A stretch of DNA of 64,000 nucleotides from ATM1 sp003577165 (GTDB lineage: Bacteria; Armatimonadota; Fimbriimonadia; Fimbriimonadales; ATM1). Below, one piece after another: positions 8,848-18,737 of the stretch. The stretch is from contig SZPM01000014.1 in the NCBI GenBank assembly GCA_030263715.1, forward strand, positions 34,348 to 98,347, in the 5' to 3' direction. The notes beneath the pieces are model-generated. The model was given only the letters and a program-made list of their open reading frames with translations, ran no database searches and was not told the origin of the DNA. Within the stretch, counting starts at the first letter, position 1, and every line of letters begins with the position of its first letter. A program made the translations under genes and the position numbers.

Positions 8848-9791
8848 GCGACCTCCCTCAGCGACTGCATAAGAGTCTCATACGCGGACCTCATCTGGGA
8901 GCAGTCGCGATCCGATGCCGGCTGGTCGCCGTACCAAATCAGGTCGAAGAGGAGGGTCACATCCCGATAAGGGACATTGGAGGGAGCCTCGGACTTGAGA
9001 ATGCGCCGCAGGTGCTCCCAGTTCGTTTCCGTCCGGTCAAACCTCGCGATGCGTGCGCGGTCGAGCCGCATCAGAATCGCAAGGTAGAGACATCGGACCG
9101 ATTCGCGGTACCGGCCCTCTCTCTCTAAGCGATTCGCTAACACCAGCCACTCGTCGGCTGTGCGCGATTCTTCGTGCTCCTCGATTAGCCCCTTTGCTCT
9201 CGCGTCCTTTTGGCGCTGCTTCTTCTGACGGCTCTTGACGAGGCGATACACAGTCCACCCGATGACGATGGCTCCGGCGAGCAAGAGCACGTACATCAGC
9301 ACGCGCATCACGCCCGTGGGGTCGATGCCGACCGGCTTGACATCGAGGCCCTCAGCGGTACGCCGACTGCAATTCAAGCCGAACAGGTCCTGGACTTGCG
9401 CAAGCGCGCGCTGAATCCAGTTCGAAGCGTCCGCCTTCTTGCCGTAAGCGTACGCAGGATCCGAGAGAATTCTGTCCGCCACCTCGTTGGAGGGGAAGTT
9501 GTTCGGCTCCTCCAACTCCGAGAGTTTTCGCAGCCGGACGAGAATCACTTGCAAATCCGCCTCTCCGCCCTCCGCGATCGTCCCCAACTCCGTCTCCGCG
9601 AGGTCAACAAGATAGAAGTCGCCGATCTTGTCGGCGATCTGCAAGACATTTTGAAGCGCAGGAATGGCGGTCTCAGGCCTCGAAGGATCGGCGGACTCAA
9701 GGTTCCTCAGGACGTCCCCGATCGGCCCCCCCCACGCGGACGTCGCGAGGAGCAGCGCAAGGCTAAAGTTCGAAATCGATTTCGCGATCAT
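8844..9791 (-). CDS. DUF4129 domain-containing protein
   Basis: 315 residues. A signal peptide (1-21) precedes a helical extracytoplasmic domain and a membrane helix near 165-190. The cytoplasmic tail carries the DUF4129 pattern (DEWLVLANRLEREGRYRESVRCLYLAILMRLDRA, then DLIWYGDQPAS). Overlaps the upstream membrane gene by 29 bp and the downstream DUF4350 gene by 4 bp. Presumed to work with those two as a membrane complex of unknown role. Confidence 0.85.
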   Translation of the reverse strand: MIAKSISNFSLALLLATSAWGGPIGDVLRNLESADPSRPETAIPALQNVLQIADKIGDFYLVDLAETELGTIAEGGEADLQVILVRLRKLSELEEPNNFPSNEVADRILSDPAYAYGKKADASNWIQRALAQVQDLFGLNCSRRTAEGLDVKPVGIDPTGVMRVLMYVLLLAGAIVIGWTVYRLVKSRQKKQRQKDARAKGLIEEHEESRTADEWLVLANRLEREGRYRESVRCLYLAILMRLDRARIARFDRTETNWEHLRRILKSEAPSNVPYRDVTLLFDLIWYGDQPASDRDCSQMRSAYETLMQSLREVA

Positions 9792-10800
9792 GCCGCCAAA
9801 TCTCCTGCGCCAGCAGTTCGATATCGTAGCCCTCGATTCGCACTCGCCGATCGAAGTAGACGTATGTCAGCCCGGAGAACAGCACCGGATGGACGAGAAG
9901 GAACGCGAGATACCCACCGCTCACAGAAAGGAAGTAGTAAAGCGCCTTCAGTGATAGGCTTGAGGATGCGACGCCCTGTAATTGCAGAAAGTCCAGCACT
10001 CCCAGCGCCGGAAGCGAAAGCCCTCCCCAAAGCAAGTATTGAAGCGAGAAGATGACGAACAGCAGTCCCCAGATCGTCATCGAAGAGGGCGCGCCCTTCG
10101 AGGTGACCAACTCGCGCGCTCGGCGCAGCGCATCCTTCACGCCGAGGTTCTCGTTCACCATGGCGACGGGCGCGAGAGCGTATCGGGCAAATGCAAACGG
10201 TAGGATCACGATGCCCATCGAAACGCCCAGGATGCCGAGAAGGGAAGCGATCGGCGCGACGACCTGCGCCCCCCCGTACTGGTCCGTGATGATCGCGCTC
10301 GCGAGAAGGAAGACCATGCCGACCAAGATGCCGGCAAACGAATACATGAAGAACACAAGCATCAGCGCCGTCAGCTTGGGCAGCAGCTTGAGCGTGCGCG
10401 TGTGAATCGCTCGCAGATAGGGCGTGCGCCCGAGGTGCACGTCGGAGACGTAAAGCGAAACGAGCGCCGTCATGTAGCTGTAGGTCGTCAGAACGACCGG
10501 CGCGGCGACGAAGAAGCCGACTCCGACCAGGGCAATCAGTTCCGTCGCCTGCTGAAAGACGTTTTCGGGGTTGTCGGTCACGAAGAGGTTGCGACCGACC
10601 AACTCCCAACTCAAAATGAAGAACGCGAACGTCAGAGCCGAGGGGAGCGCGATTAGTTTCAGGAGGTCCGCGCCGTGCGTGCGATAGAGGGAGAACGCCT
10701 CGTCGAAGATCTCGCCCGACTTCAGCGACGAGATGCCGGCGCGCTCCCAGCGCCTCCAGCCTCGCCGCCGCTTGGTCGAACTGCCCGAAACTCCTGCCAC
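9763..10800 (-). CDS. polytopic membrane protein of the DUF4129/DUF4350 operon
   Basis: I take the GTG at 10800 as start because AGGGG lies 4 nt upstream; the frame is open to 10944, but that extension is Arg/Gly-rich and not protein-like. About 345 residues. The N-terminal phrase SLKSGEIFDEAFSLYRTH resembles membrane proteins of the glycerophosphodiesterase-membrane-domain/DUF975 type. Roughly six hydrophobic segments follow, and the C-terminal segment ends in an acidic tail. Lies 26 bp after the upstream gene and overlaps the DUF4129 gene by 29 bp. Function unknown; likely the membrane core of the operon's complex. Confidence 0.72.
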   Translation of the reverse strand: MAGVSGSSTKRRRGWRRWERAGISSLKSGEIFDEAFSLYRTHGADLLKLIALPSALTFAFFILSWELVGRNLFVTDNPENVFQQATELIALVGVGFFVAAPVVLTTYSYMTALVSLYVSDVHLGRTPYLRAIHTRTLKLLPKLTALMLVFFMYSFAGILVGMVFLLASAIITDQYGGAQVVAPIASLLGILGVSMGIVILPFAFARYALAPVAMVNENLGVKDALRRARELVTSKGAPSSMTIWGLLFVIFSLQYLLWGGLSLPALGVLDFLQLQGVASSSLSLKALYYFLSVSGGYLAFLLVHPVLFSGLTYVYFDRRVRIEGYDIELLAQEIWRHDREIDFEL

Positions 10801-10826
10801 AAATCCCCTTACGTCGCGCAAGCCCC

Positions 10827-11462
10827 TTAAGACCCGGCGCGGCCCAAACATCCGGCGACTCGCAGCCGTCCCGCGACCACGTCGCCCGGCTTCGCCTCCA
10901 CCGGTTCCCGGAGCGCCGCAGGCAGCACCAACCCCGGCATCCACAGCCGCACGAAGTTCACCGAATTACCGGAAAGCCGGTTCGTGACTCGCCTTTGGCT
11001 GAGGAGCACCGCCGCGATGGCCAGGTCTTCCCCCGATCCGACTTCCGCGGTCGCCTCCTCTGGCGGGATCTCGCTGGGCTCCAGCCGCTCCGCGAACCCC
11101 GAAAGGTCGAACATCCCCTCCGGCGTTCCGTCTTCGAAGTCACCGTCCGTCACCGTCATGCGGATCGGAAGCACCGGATGCCCGTCGAGGCAGCAGAAGC
11201 CCGTCACTCTCCGCCCGGTGGGGCGCTCTTCGACCTCTGTGACCATGACGGGATGAAGCGGGCCGCCGAGACTGGCGCTCACCGCCTCCGGCTCACCATG
11301 AGCGTCGAGCGAGATGCCGACGGTTGCTGCGTCGAACGGCCGGCAGACGATTCGTCTCGGCCCCTCGTGCTGGCCGACCCCCGCGAGCCGCTCCAACAGC
11401 AGCCGGAAAGCGTCCTCGCTTTCCGTCCCTTCAAAGCCGAGCGCGCGAAGCCTGTAGGGCAT
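10827..11462 (-). CDS. hypothetical protein, first gene of the operon
   Basis: 211 residues from the ATG at 11462. The same frame is open much further upstream, but that part is the shadow of guaA on the other strand. No signal peptide or membrane segment. Begins MPYRLRALGFEGTESEDAF and ends with a small beta-rich domain. I do not recognise the family. It is divergent from guaA, only 36 bp away, and 26 bp ahead of the next operon gene. Confidence 0.6.
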   Translation of the reverse strand: MPYRLRALGFEGTESEDAFRLLLERLAGVGQHEGPRRIVCRPFDAATVGISLDAHGEPEAVSASLGGPLHPVMVTEVEERPTGRRVTGFCCLDGHPVLPIRMTVTDGDFEDGTPEGMFDLSGFAERLEPSEIPPEEATAEVGSGEDLAIAAVLLSQRRVTNRLSGNSVNFVRLWMPGLVLPAALREPVEAKPGDVVAGRLRVAGCLGRAGS

Positions 11463-11498
11463 GGTTCGAACCGGCGTCCTTGACCCTCGGTGACGGGC

Positions 11499-13106
<1,608 letters not shown>

Positions 13107-13241
13107 CACCGCCTGCGCGTTGGGCCGTCCCCATCGCCGAGAAACGCGAGAGAGATCGCAAGGCCAACAGAGCCACCTGGAAAAGGAGCGGCAAGTAGCA
13201 CTTGAGCCCGCGTTGGAGGGAATTGCGGCTACGACGTGCTA

Positions 13242-13769
13242 CTAGCAAATGCGAAAGCACTTAAGTAGGTGGCCAGCAAGACATGCAATCCACAGCAGGC
13301 CCAGCAAGTGGAGAATGGAAGACACAACATCCCACTGGTGAAAGTCAGTCGGTAGATCATGATCACATGTCGGACGCGCAGGTGCCCTGGCCAGCTCCTG
13401 GTTGGCGCCTCCCGAGTCGCGATGGACCCTCGGGTCCCGATGGACAAAGACGCTGAGCTGTTCTTCGTACCGTCGGGCGATCTCATAGAAAACACGCTTG
13501 TAGGCCCGGAACGATATGCACAGATAGATAGTCGCGAAGGCTACGATTAGTCCCAGGATTGAACTGATAACGGAGATGAGCGTAGGCAGGGCGTGCGCTT
13601 GGGAAAAAATGAATCCAAAGAGGGCCCCCTGCGCGACAAGAGAAATGCCGATCATGGACCACATCAACGTGTCGTGGTGCCTGGCAGAAGCAGCCGCTTC
13701 CTGATAGGCGAGTGCATTATCCGACGGCGGAGCGCCCCCGCCGGCGTTGGACGGCGAATCGGTGTTCAT
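13242..13769 (-). CDS. hypothetical membrane protein
   Basis: About 175 residues from the ATG at 13769 (an upstream in-frame ATG exists at 13823). A polar N-terminus, two membrane helices (TLMWSMIGISLVAQGALFGF and LISVISSILGLIVAFATIYL), a charged region (FYEIARRYEEQL), then a third hydrophobic segment near the end. The Arg/His/Pro-rich middle (RDPRVHRDSGG onward) looks unlike the rest, so a frameshift is possible. Opens an accessory stretch after guaA. No family recognised. Confidence 0.55.
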   Translation of the reverse strand: MNTDSPSNAGGGAPPSDNALAYQEAAASARHHDTLMWSMIGISLVAQGALFGFIFSQAHALPTLISVISSILGLIVAFATIYLCISFRAYKRVFYEIARRYEEQLSVFVHRDPRVHRDSGGANQELARAPARPTCDHDLPTDFHQWDVVSSILHLLGLLWIACLAGHLLKCFRIC

Positions 13770-14020
13770 AGCCTCTTTTCCATCGCGCGCAATGCCCTCA
13801 CTGCTTTGGGGACCATCGTGCATTCGTGACTGGGCCCCATGGCTCCTCTAGCCAGCTGAACTTCTGCCCGCTAGATCGCACTACTCTTGGCACAAACATG
13901 GCCCCTGTCGTCTGCACCAGTCTGTTGCCGACACCAGCCTAAAGCGCATGCAGGACGGCTTTGAGAATGCAAGAGTACCTTGGGACGACTCACCGCGATC
14001 CCGTTCTTTGTGGCCGGATT

Positions 14021-14815
14021 CTAAATCCTAGGCACCTTACCGTCCTTCAATTGCTGGACCACGCTGCGCGCCCAAAAAACCGAAACCAGCCCCTTTTCGA
14101 AGCCAAGCTGGTGCTCTAACGGGTCCCCCTGCGTGAACACCGCGGGAAGCGCTGCGTGGAGCTGGCTGCATATGTCCGCGACCTCCTTGTCCTGGATGAT
14201 GCGATGGTACTCTGGGCTCCGGCTGACGCGGTTCCAGGTCGACGACCCGATCCGTTGGTCGGGTGCGAGTATCGCTAGTGAAACGTCCAGAATGATGTCT
14301 TTAACACGGCCGGCCACCCGAATCACGGATGAACCTGCTTCATATGTGACTTCCCACTCCAATCGGCGAGCGAGCGTCTCCGCGAGTCTTGTCGCAAACT
14401 TTGAGATCGGAGCGGAGTGGTGTGGTACGTCGAGGTAATCGGGCCTCCGGTGGCGATGAGCATAGGTCACGCGGAACTTTGTGCCATGGAGGCCGAAATA
14501 GACGGCATCTTCGCGTTGAGATGGAAAGATGAAATCAACAAACTCCCCGGGCGCCAGGAAGTGGTTTCCATGGCGCCCATGAACGGTCTCCATCTGCAAC
14601 GTCGAACCGCCTTCGCCCCCAGGCGCAATGCACGTCACGTCAGTAACCGAGAGGGGCCGGAACCCCGTGTTACAGACTCGAACTCTGTAATTCACGTACC
14701 CGCTGTTGTATTCGGCCACGACGTTCGCTTCGCACGTTACGCGTTCGTGGACGATGCGACCGTGAACAGCGACCACTAACGCTATCACGGAAAGTAGTAC
14801 GGCAATCGTGTCCAA
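14021..14815 (-). CDS. hypothetical membrane-anchored protein
   Basis: 264 residues from a TTG start at 14815, with GGAGG 10-11 nt upstream. One N-terminal helix (IAVLLSVIALVVAVHG) followed by a soluble domain. The first half is beta-rich with a small immunoglobulin-like look (VNYRVRVCNTGFRPLSVTDVTC). Function not recognised. Part of the accessory stretch between guaA and the toxin-antitoxin pair. Confidence 0.55.
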   Translation of the reverse strand: MDTIAVLLSVIALVVAVHGRIVHERVTCEANVVAEYNSGYVNYRVRVCNTGFRPLSVTDVTCIAPGGEGGSTLQMETVHGRHGNHFLAPGEFVDFIFPSQREDAVYFGLHGTKFRVTYAHRHRRPDYLDVPHHSAPISKFATRLAETLARRLEWEVTYEAGSSVIRVAGRVKDIILDVSLAILAPDQRIGSSTWNRVSRSPEYHRIIQDKEVADICSQLHAALPAVFTQGDPLEHQLGFEKGLVSVFWARSVVQQLKDGKVPRI

Positions 14816-15176
14816 GGATGGTGCACCTCCATGAGAGATTGTTTCACGGCAGGGTGAGCAATGAGTGTTCGCAGTCGAACCGAGCGTGCAGATGGCGCAC
14901 GCCGAGCGCCCTTCCAGGTACTTCGGGCGCGATGCGTTGAATGTGTATTGCAGCGTGAATCATATCGGTTGTAAGCTGAAGGGGGAACCAATTCTGGTCT
15001 TCAATTGTTTGGACCGCAGCCCTCGAGCTCCGAGTGCACCGCGGTTCCCGTGGTTCTCCTTCAGCTGCGAACAAGCCTTCGATTTGGATGTGAAGTGTCA
15101 TGCTTCAAGGCGAGAAGGCAGAGACTCGGTGTGGGCCCTGCCTTCCCGCATTTTCATGATTGATACCCGAACCGGG
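14816..15176. other. 361-bp non-coding stretch
   Basis: I see no convincing gene, RNA or repeat. Short open frames on both strands lack family-like sequence. It holds the ribosome site of the minus-strand gene at 14815 and ends at the fibronectin-like remnant. Confidence 0.5.
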
Positions 15177-15545
15177 TCATAGCACCGCAGTGACGGTATT
15201 GCTCGGCACGGAGTCGCCGTTCACGTTCACCGCGAACACGCGGTAGTCGATCTCCACGCCGCGCGGCTGACTCGACAGCGACAGTTCCGACGCGGTCGTC
15301 GTCTGCTGCCAGACGCCCCATTCCTCCGTCACCTGTCCTGACAGGTCCTTGACGCGCCGTTCGACGCGGTAGAAGGACATCCGCCCACCGCCGCCCGGCG
15401 CGGGCGGTTTCCAGTCGAGCAGGCCGCTCCCCGGCCCCTGAACGCACATCTCGAGGGTGCGCGGCTGTCCCGGCGGCTGGCTGCTCGGGCTGCCGGGCGC
15501 GCCCCATCCGTTTTGCGATGGAACCGAAACGTGGTGAAAACGTCT
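15177..15545 (-). pseudogene. remnant of a fibronectin type III domain protein
   Basis: The minus-strand frame after a TAG at 15546-15548 encodes a Pro/Ser linker followed by one near-complete FN3 domain (GLLDWKPPAPGGGG, then VERRVKDLSG, then EIDYRVFAVNVNGDSVPSNTV). It ends at a stop at 15177. The only internal ATG (15449) falls just before the domain and lacks a ribosome site. FN3 domains of this type are normally the C-terminal end of long secreted proteins, so this looks like a surviving 3' end. A tiny real gene is the alternative. Confidence 0.5.
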
Positions 15546-15570
15546 CTAGATATGGCATAAGGTCCACATC

Positions 15571-15882
15571 GTGCCCAAAGTCAAGAAGTCCAAAGCGCCT
15601 GCGCCAAGCGAGGTAATCCAAGTGCGGGTCACGGCTGCCTTCAAGCGGAAAGTGCAGAAAGCCGCGAAGGCCCAGAAGAAGACTGTCAGGGACTTCGTCA
15701 TTGATGCCGTGGGGCCAGCGGCAGAGGCCATGGTTCAGTGCGCAGACGGCCTCGATCAGACTGTGTTCACCTTGGACGCCGCGGCGTGGGAGAGATTCAA
15801 CGAGCTACTCGAGGCCCCTGAGCGAGACATGCCGGGCCTGCGACGCCTCCTCACCAAGCCGCCAGCCTGGGAGTCTCCTTGA
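15571..15882 (+). CDS. DUF1778-type antitoxin (TacA-like)
   Basis: 103 residues. Basic N-terminus, then a ribbon-helix-helix-type DNA-binding segment (IQVRVTAAFKRKVQKAAKAQKKTVRDFVIDAV), then a C-terminal toxin-neutralising region (VFTLDAAAWERFNELLE, ending RLLTKPPAW), the usual DUF1778 layout. GTG start. Its stop is followed immediately by the TTG start of the GNAT gene, a translationally coupled antitoxin-toxin order. Such pairs autoregulate; AT-rich TATGGCATAA lies about 10 bp upstream of the start. Confidence 0.85.
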   Translation: MPKVKKSKAPAPSEVIQVRVTAAFKRKVQKAAKAQKKTVRDFVIDAVGPAAEAMVQCADGLDQTVFTLDAAAWERFNELLEAPERDMPGLRRLLTKPPAWESP

Positions 15883-16380
15883 TTGTTAGTCGCGCCAATA
15901 CCGCTTGACGCGAGCCACGACGTTTCCGGCTTCGACTGCGGCCGTGAGGAGTTGAACACCTTCCTTCGGCTCCACGCACTGGAGAACCAGCGAACCGGAC
16001 GAAGCCGGACCTACGTGCTACTCGACGACACTGCGGCGGTCGGTTACTATTCGTTGGCACCTTCCGCAGTACTGTACGAGGATGCTCCAGCCCGCGTACT
16101 CAAGGGACAGCCGTCTGGCGATGTGCCTTGCATGCTCCTAGCCAGGCTCGCGATCGATAAGCGTGCGCAGGGGAGGGGCCTCGGAAGCGATCTGTGCCGG
16201 CACGCTCTGGAACGGACGCTGGCAGCACATGAGATTGTCGGCGGCCGTGCCCTCCTGGTTCACGCGCTGGACGAGGACGCCATGATGTTCTATATGCAGT
16301 TCGACATGATGCCGTCGCCTACGCACCCAAGGCATCTGTTCCTTCTCTTCAAGGACATCAGGAAACTCCTGCGACACTAG
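15883..16380 (+). CDS. GNAT-family toxin (TacT/AtaT-like)
   Basis: 165 residues, TTG start directly after the antitoxin TGA. Begins with the toxin-class pattern (SHDVSGFDCGREELNTFLRLHALENQ), followed by the acetyl-CoA-binding motif KRAQGRGLGSDL and the C-terminal LDEDAMMFYMQFDMMPSP with the catalytic-region Tyr. Characterised members acetylate the aminoacyl group of charged tRNA and block translation; the particular tRNA target here cannot be read from sequence. With the upstream DUF1778 protein it forms a type II toxin-antitoxin module. Confidence 0.87.
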   Translation: MLVAPIPLDASHDVSGFDCGREELNTFLRLHALENQRTGRSRTYVLLDDTAAVGYYSLAPSAVLYEDAPARVLKGQPSGDVPCMLLARLAIDKRAQGRGLGSDLCRHALERTLAAHEIVGGRALLVHALDEDAMMFYMQFDMMPSPTHPRHLFLLFKDIRKLLRH

Positions 16381-16486
16381 GCCGGGGCAGACTGCCGGCC
16401 CAGGGCGGTGCGCCGGTGGTATATGACCCGAATCGGTCAGCCGCAAAATATTGCACGAAAGTGTCAAGATTGGCCCGGAGCAAAGC

Positions 16487-17347
16487 ATGATCACAGCCCT
16501 CGGAATAGCGTCTTTCGCCCTTCTCGCCGCCGCGCCGTCGGACGGCGTCCTCGTCATGGCCCACGGAGGCGACAAGGAATGGAATCGCCTCGTCACGGAG
16601 GCGGTCGAGCCCGTTGGCCGCAGGTGGCCGGTCGAGATCGCTTTCGGCATGGCCGACTCGGCCACGCTCGCGCCCGCCGTCGCCCGTCTCGAGTCGAAGG
16701 GCGCGCGGCGGATCGCCGTCGTTCGGCTGTTCGTGTCAGGCGCGTCGTTCCTGGAGCGGACCGAGTACATCCTCGGCCTTCGCAAGACGCTTTCGCACGC
16801 CGAGATGCACATGGGCCACGGGGACGGCCACGCGATGGAGACGAAGCCGCTCCAATCGCAGGCGGCGTTCCTGCTCTCGAAGCAGGGGCTGCTCGACTAC
16901 GCGGGAGTGGGGCCGATCCTTCGCGACCGGGTCGCTGCGCTCTCGAAGAGCCCCGCCGCCGAAACCGTGCTCATCCTGGGGCACGGCCCTGGGAGCGACG
17001 AGGAGAACGCCCTCTGGCTCGCCGCGATGGAGAAGCAGGCGAAGTCGGTGCTCGGGCTCGGGAAGTTTCGCGGGGTGTTCTGCCGGACGCTGAGGGAGGA
17101 CTGGCCCGACAAGCGTGAGGCCGCCGAGGCGGACATCCGAGGCATCGTCGCGAAGGCGAACGAAAACGGGGGCCGGTGCCTGGTGGTTCCTTACCGCTTG
17201 GCGGGGTTTGGGCCCTACGCCGAGGTGCTGGAGGGGCTGACATACGTTTCGGACGGGAAGGGGTTCCTGCCGCACGCTGCGATCACGGCTTGGATCGAGG
17301 AGCAGGCGTCCCGGCTGCTCTCCGCCGCGCCGTCCGTGACGCGTTAG
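16487..17347 (+). CDS. exported CbiX/sirohydrochlorin-chelatase-like protein
   Basis: 286 residues from the ATG at 16487 (GGAG 8 nt upstream). An N-terminal signal peptide (about 1-17) precedes two CbiX-like halves. The first begins VLVMAHGGDKEWN, where chelatases have the metal-binding His. The second begins VLILGHGPGSDEENALW. An exported location is unusual for a cytoplasmic chelatase, so a metal-binding or unrelated role is likely. The last 15 codons lie inside a ~95-bp sequence repeated downstream of the NYN gene. Confidence 0.7.
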   Translation: MITALGIASFALLAAAPSDGVLVMAHGGDKEWNRLVTEAVEPVGRRWPVEIAFGMADSATLAPAVARLESKGARRIAVVRLFVSGASFLERTEYILGLRKTLSHAEMHMGHGDGHAMETKPLQSQAAFLLSKQGLLDYAGVGPILRDRVAALSKSPAAETVLILGHGPGSDEENALWLAAMEKQAKSVLGLGKFRGVFCRTLREDWPDKREAAEADIRGIVAKANENGGRCLVVPYRLAGFGPYAEVLEGLTYVSDGKGFLPHAAITAWIEEQASRLLSAAPSVTR

Positions 17348-17397
17348 GTTCGTTTTATTCCGCCCGCGCCCGGCGATTGGCTGCGACTGGGGCCGGG
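17303..17397 (+). repeat. direct repeat copy 1 (flanks NYN gene)
   Basis: About 95 bp including the last 15 codons of the CbiX-like gene, its TAG, TTCGTTTTATTCCGCC and GCCCGGCGATTGGCTGCGAC. Matches 18152-18249 closely apart from a 7-bp gap and scattered substitutions. Confidence 0.8.
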
Positions 17398-17527
17398 GGC
17401 AGACACGCGCAGCGTCTCACCGGACTTGGGGAGTTTGTCCGGCCAGGGCCATCCGGAGGCGACGTGCGAACCTCGCTTCTCTGTGCTGTCGGCCCAATGC
17501 CGGCTAACGGAGCACCCCCACTCGGCG

Positions 17528-17591
17528 TATAATAGGAGTAACTACTCCCGGACGACGCATCGAAGGATGCCTCGCTCCGGGTTATTCTTTT
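17528..17591 (+). promoter_or_regulatory. consensus -10 box, 14-bp palindrome and hairpin with U-tract ahead of NYN gene
   Basis: A perfect TATAAT at 17528-17533 is followed by the palindrome GGAGTAACTACTCC (17535-17548). A two-part hairpin follows: CCCGGA (17547-17552) with TCCGGG (17576-17581), and inner GCATC (17557-17561) with GATGC (17566-17570) around a GAAG loop. TTATTCTTTT comes next. This could be a small terminated RNA or an attenuator, since the T-tract runs into the start of the next gene. Confidence 0.6.
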
Positions 17592-17595
17592 GAGG

Positions 17596-18150
17596 ATGCC
17601 GCCAGAGCCCGCAGTCAAGCGATGTGTTGCGTTCTTCGATGCGCAGAATCTTTTCAACAGCGCTAAAAACGCGTTCGGGTACGCCTGGCCCAATTTCGAC
17701 CCTCACCTACTATCCCGTGCCATTGCCACTGCACAGGGTTGGGAGCTAGTTGAGGTTCGGTTTTACACGGGCATCCCGGAGCCTTCTGATCCCAGAAATC
17801 GCTTCTGGAAGAACAAACTCGCTGCGATCGGAAGAAAGGGAGCCTTCGTCTTCAGCCGCCCGGTCCGGTCTGGGAGGGAGAAAGGCGTGGACGTTCGCAT
17901 TGCGCTCGACGTCGTTGGCGGAGCCCTCCGGAACGAGTTCGACGTCGCTCTCGTGTTCAGCCAGGACCAAGACCTAAGCGAGGTGGCAAGGGAGATTCGA
18001 TTCATCGCTCAAGAGCAGGGGCGTTGGATCAAAATCGCGTCGGCGTATCCGGCTGGATCGGCAAACTCGCGAGGGATCAACGGGACTGACTGGATTCGGA
18101 TCGATCGACCGACCTACGACGCGTGCTTGGACCCGAAGGACTATCGGTGA
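17596..18150 (+). CDS. NYN-domain (LabA/DUF88-like) predicted ribonuclease
   Basis: 184 residues from the ATG at 17596 (an in-frame TTG is at 17590). PIN-like NYN fold with the acidic residues expected at the active site: VAFFDAQNLFN near the N-terminus, EKGVDVRIALDVVG in the middle, and DVALVFSQDQDLSEVA where most members have SGDSDF. Probably metal-dependent RNA cleavage. The gene stands alone, preceded by a hairpin leader, and its stop lies 1 bp before the second copy of a ~95-bp direct repeat. This suggests it arrived as a unit in the tail of the CbiX-like gene. Confidence 0.85.
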   Translation: MPPEPAVKRCVAFFDAQNLFNSAKNAFGYAWPNFDPHLLSRAIATAQGWELVEVRFYTGIPEPSDPRNRFWKNKLAAIGRKGAFVFSRPVRSGREKGVDVRIALDVVGGALRNEFDVALVFSQDQDLSEVAREIRFIAQEQGRWIKIASAYPAGSANSRGINGTDWIRIDRPTYDACLDPKDYR

Positions 18151-18151
18151 C

Positions 18152-18249
18152 CAGGCGACGCGGCTGCTCTCCGCCGCGCCGGCCGCGACGCGTTAGGTTC
18201 GTTTTATTCCGCCTACGCCTGTGCCCGGCGATTGGCTGCGACAGGGGCC
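18152..18249 (+). repeat. direct repeat copy 2 (flanks NYN gene)
   Basis: Second copy of the 17303-17397 sequence. It still encodes a vestige of the CbiX-like C-terminus (TRLLSAAPAATR then TAG) with no gene attached. Begins 1 bp after the NYN stop codon. Confidence 0.8.
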
Positions 18250-18256
18250 GCGGCGT

Positions 18257-18712
18257 TTAAACCCGCAAGCACTCGCGAAGTTTCACGATCTGCCCGACGT
18301 GGTAGCCAGCGTGGACGTACCTGCACAGCAGGTCCGGAAGACCGTAGGGGCTGTCTTGAATCTGGGCGTAGGTGACCGTCTCGAGCATGTGGGCGACCGC
18401 AGCAAAAGAGTCGGCGAGACGAATCTTGGCTGCTTCCCACGCCGTGTCGTCGGGGTCCGGCGGCAGCGGCGGCCACGCGCCTTCTTCCGGATCCGCGTTC
18501 TCTCCGGTGAGGACTCGCGTGACGATGTTCTCGTTCCAAACCGAAAGGTGCAAGACGATTGCCCAGATGGACCTGCTCTCGCCTGAAGGGTGACGTAGAG
18601 CGGCTGCTGCGTCCAGCCCGTCCAACAACTCCGAGAGAGGCGTGGTCCAGTCTTCGTGGAGATACGCGTATTCCCATCCGACGGCGAGTTGTCTGAGCAG
18701 GTCCGTACTCAC
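18257..18712 (-). CDS. DinB-family protein
   Basis: 151 residues, GTG start. Four-helix-bundle DinB/YfiT fold with the metal-binding histidines visible as IVLHLSVWNE and the C-terminal HAGYHVGQIVKLRE. Family members include thiol-dependent S-transferases and many of unknown substrate. It lies on the opposite strand between repeat copies 2 and 3 and is divergent from the MddA-like gene. Confidence 0.85.
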   Translation of the reverse strand: MSTDLLRQLAVGWEYAYLHEDWTTPLSELLDGLDAAAALRHPSGESRSIWAIVLHLSVWNENIVTRVLTGENADPEEGAWPPLPPDPDDTAWEAAKIRLADSFAAVAHMLETVTYAQIQDSPYGLPDLLCRYVHAGYHVGQIVKLRECLRV

Positions 18713-18737
18713 GACCGATCAAGATACTCGATCGGGT

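Noticed and set aside
13824..15176. tRNA or CRISPR loci in the accessory gaps
   Set aside because: I found no tRNA-like arm pattern and no regular short repeats with spacers anywhere in the window; a tRNAscan or CRISPR search would settle it.
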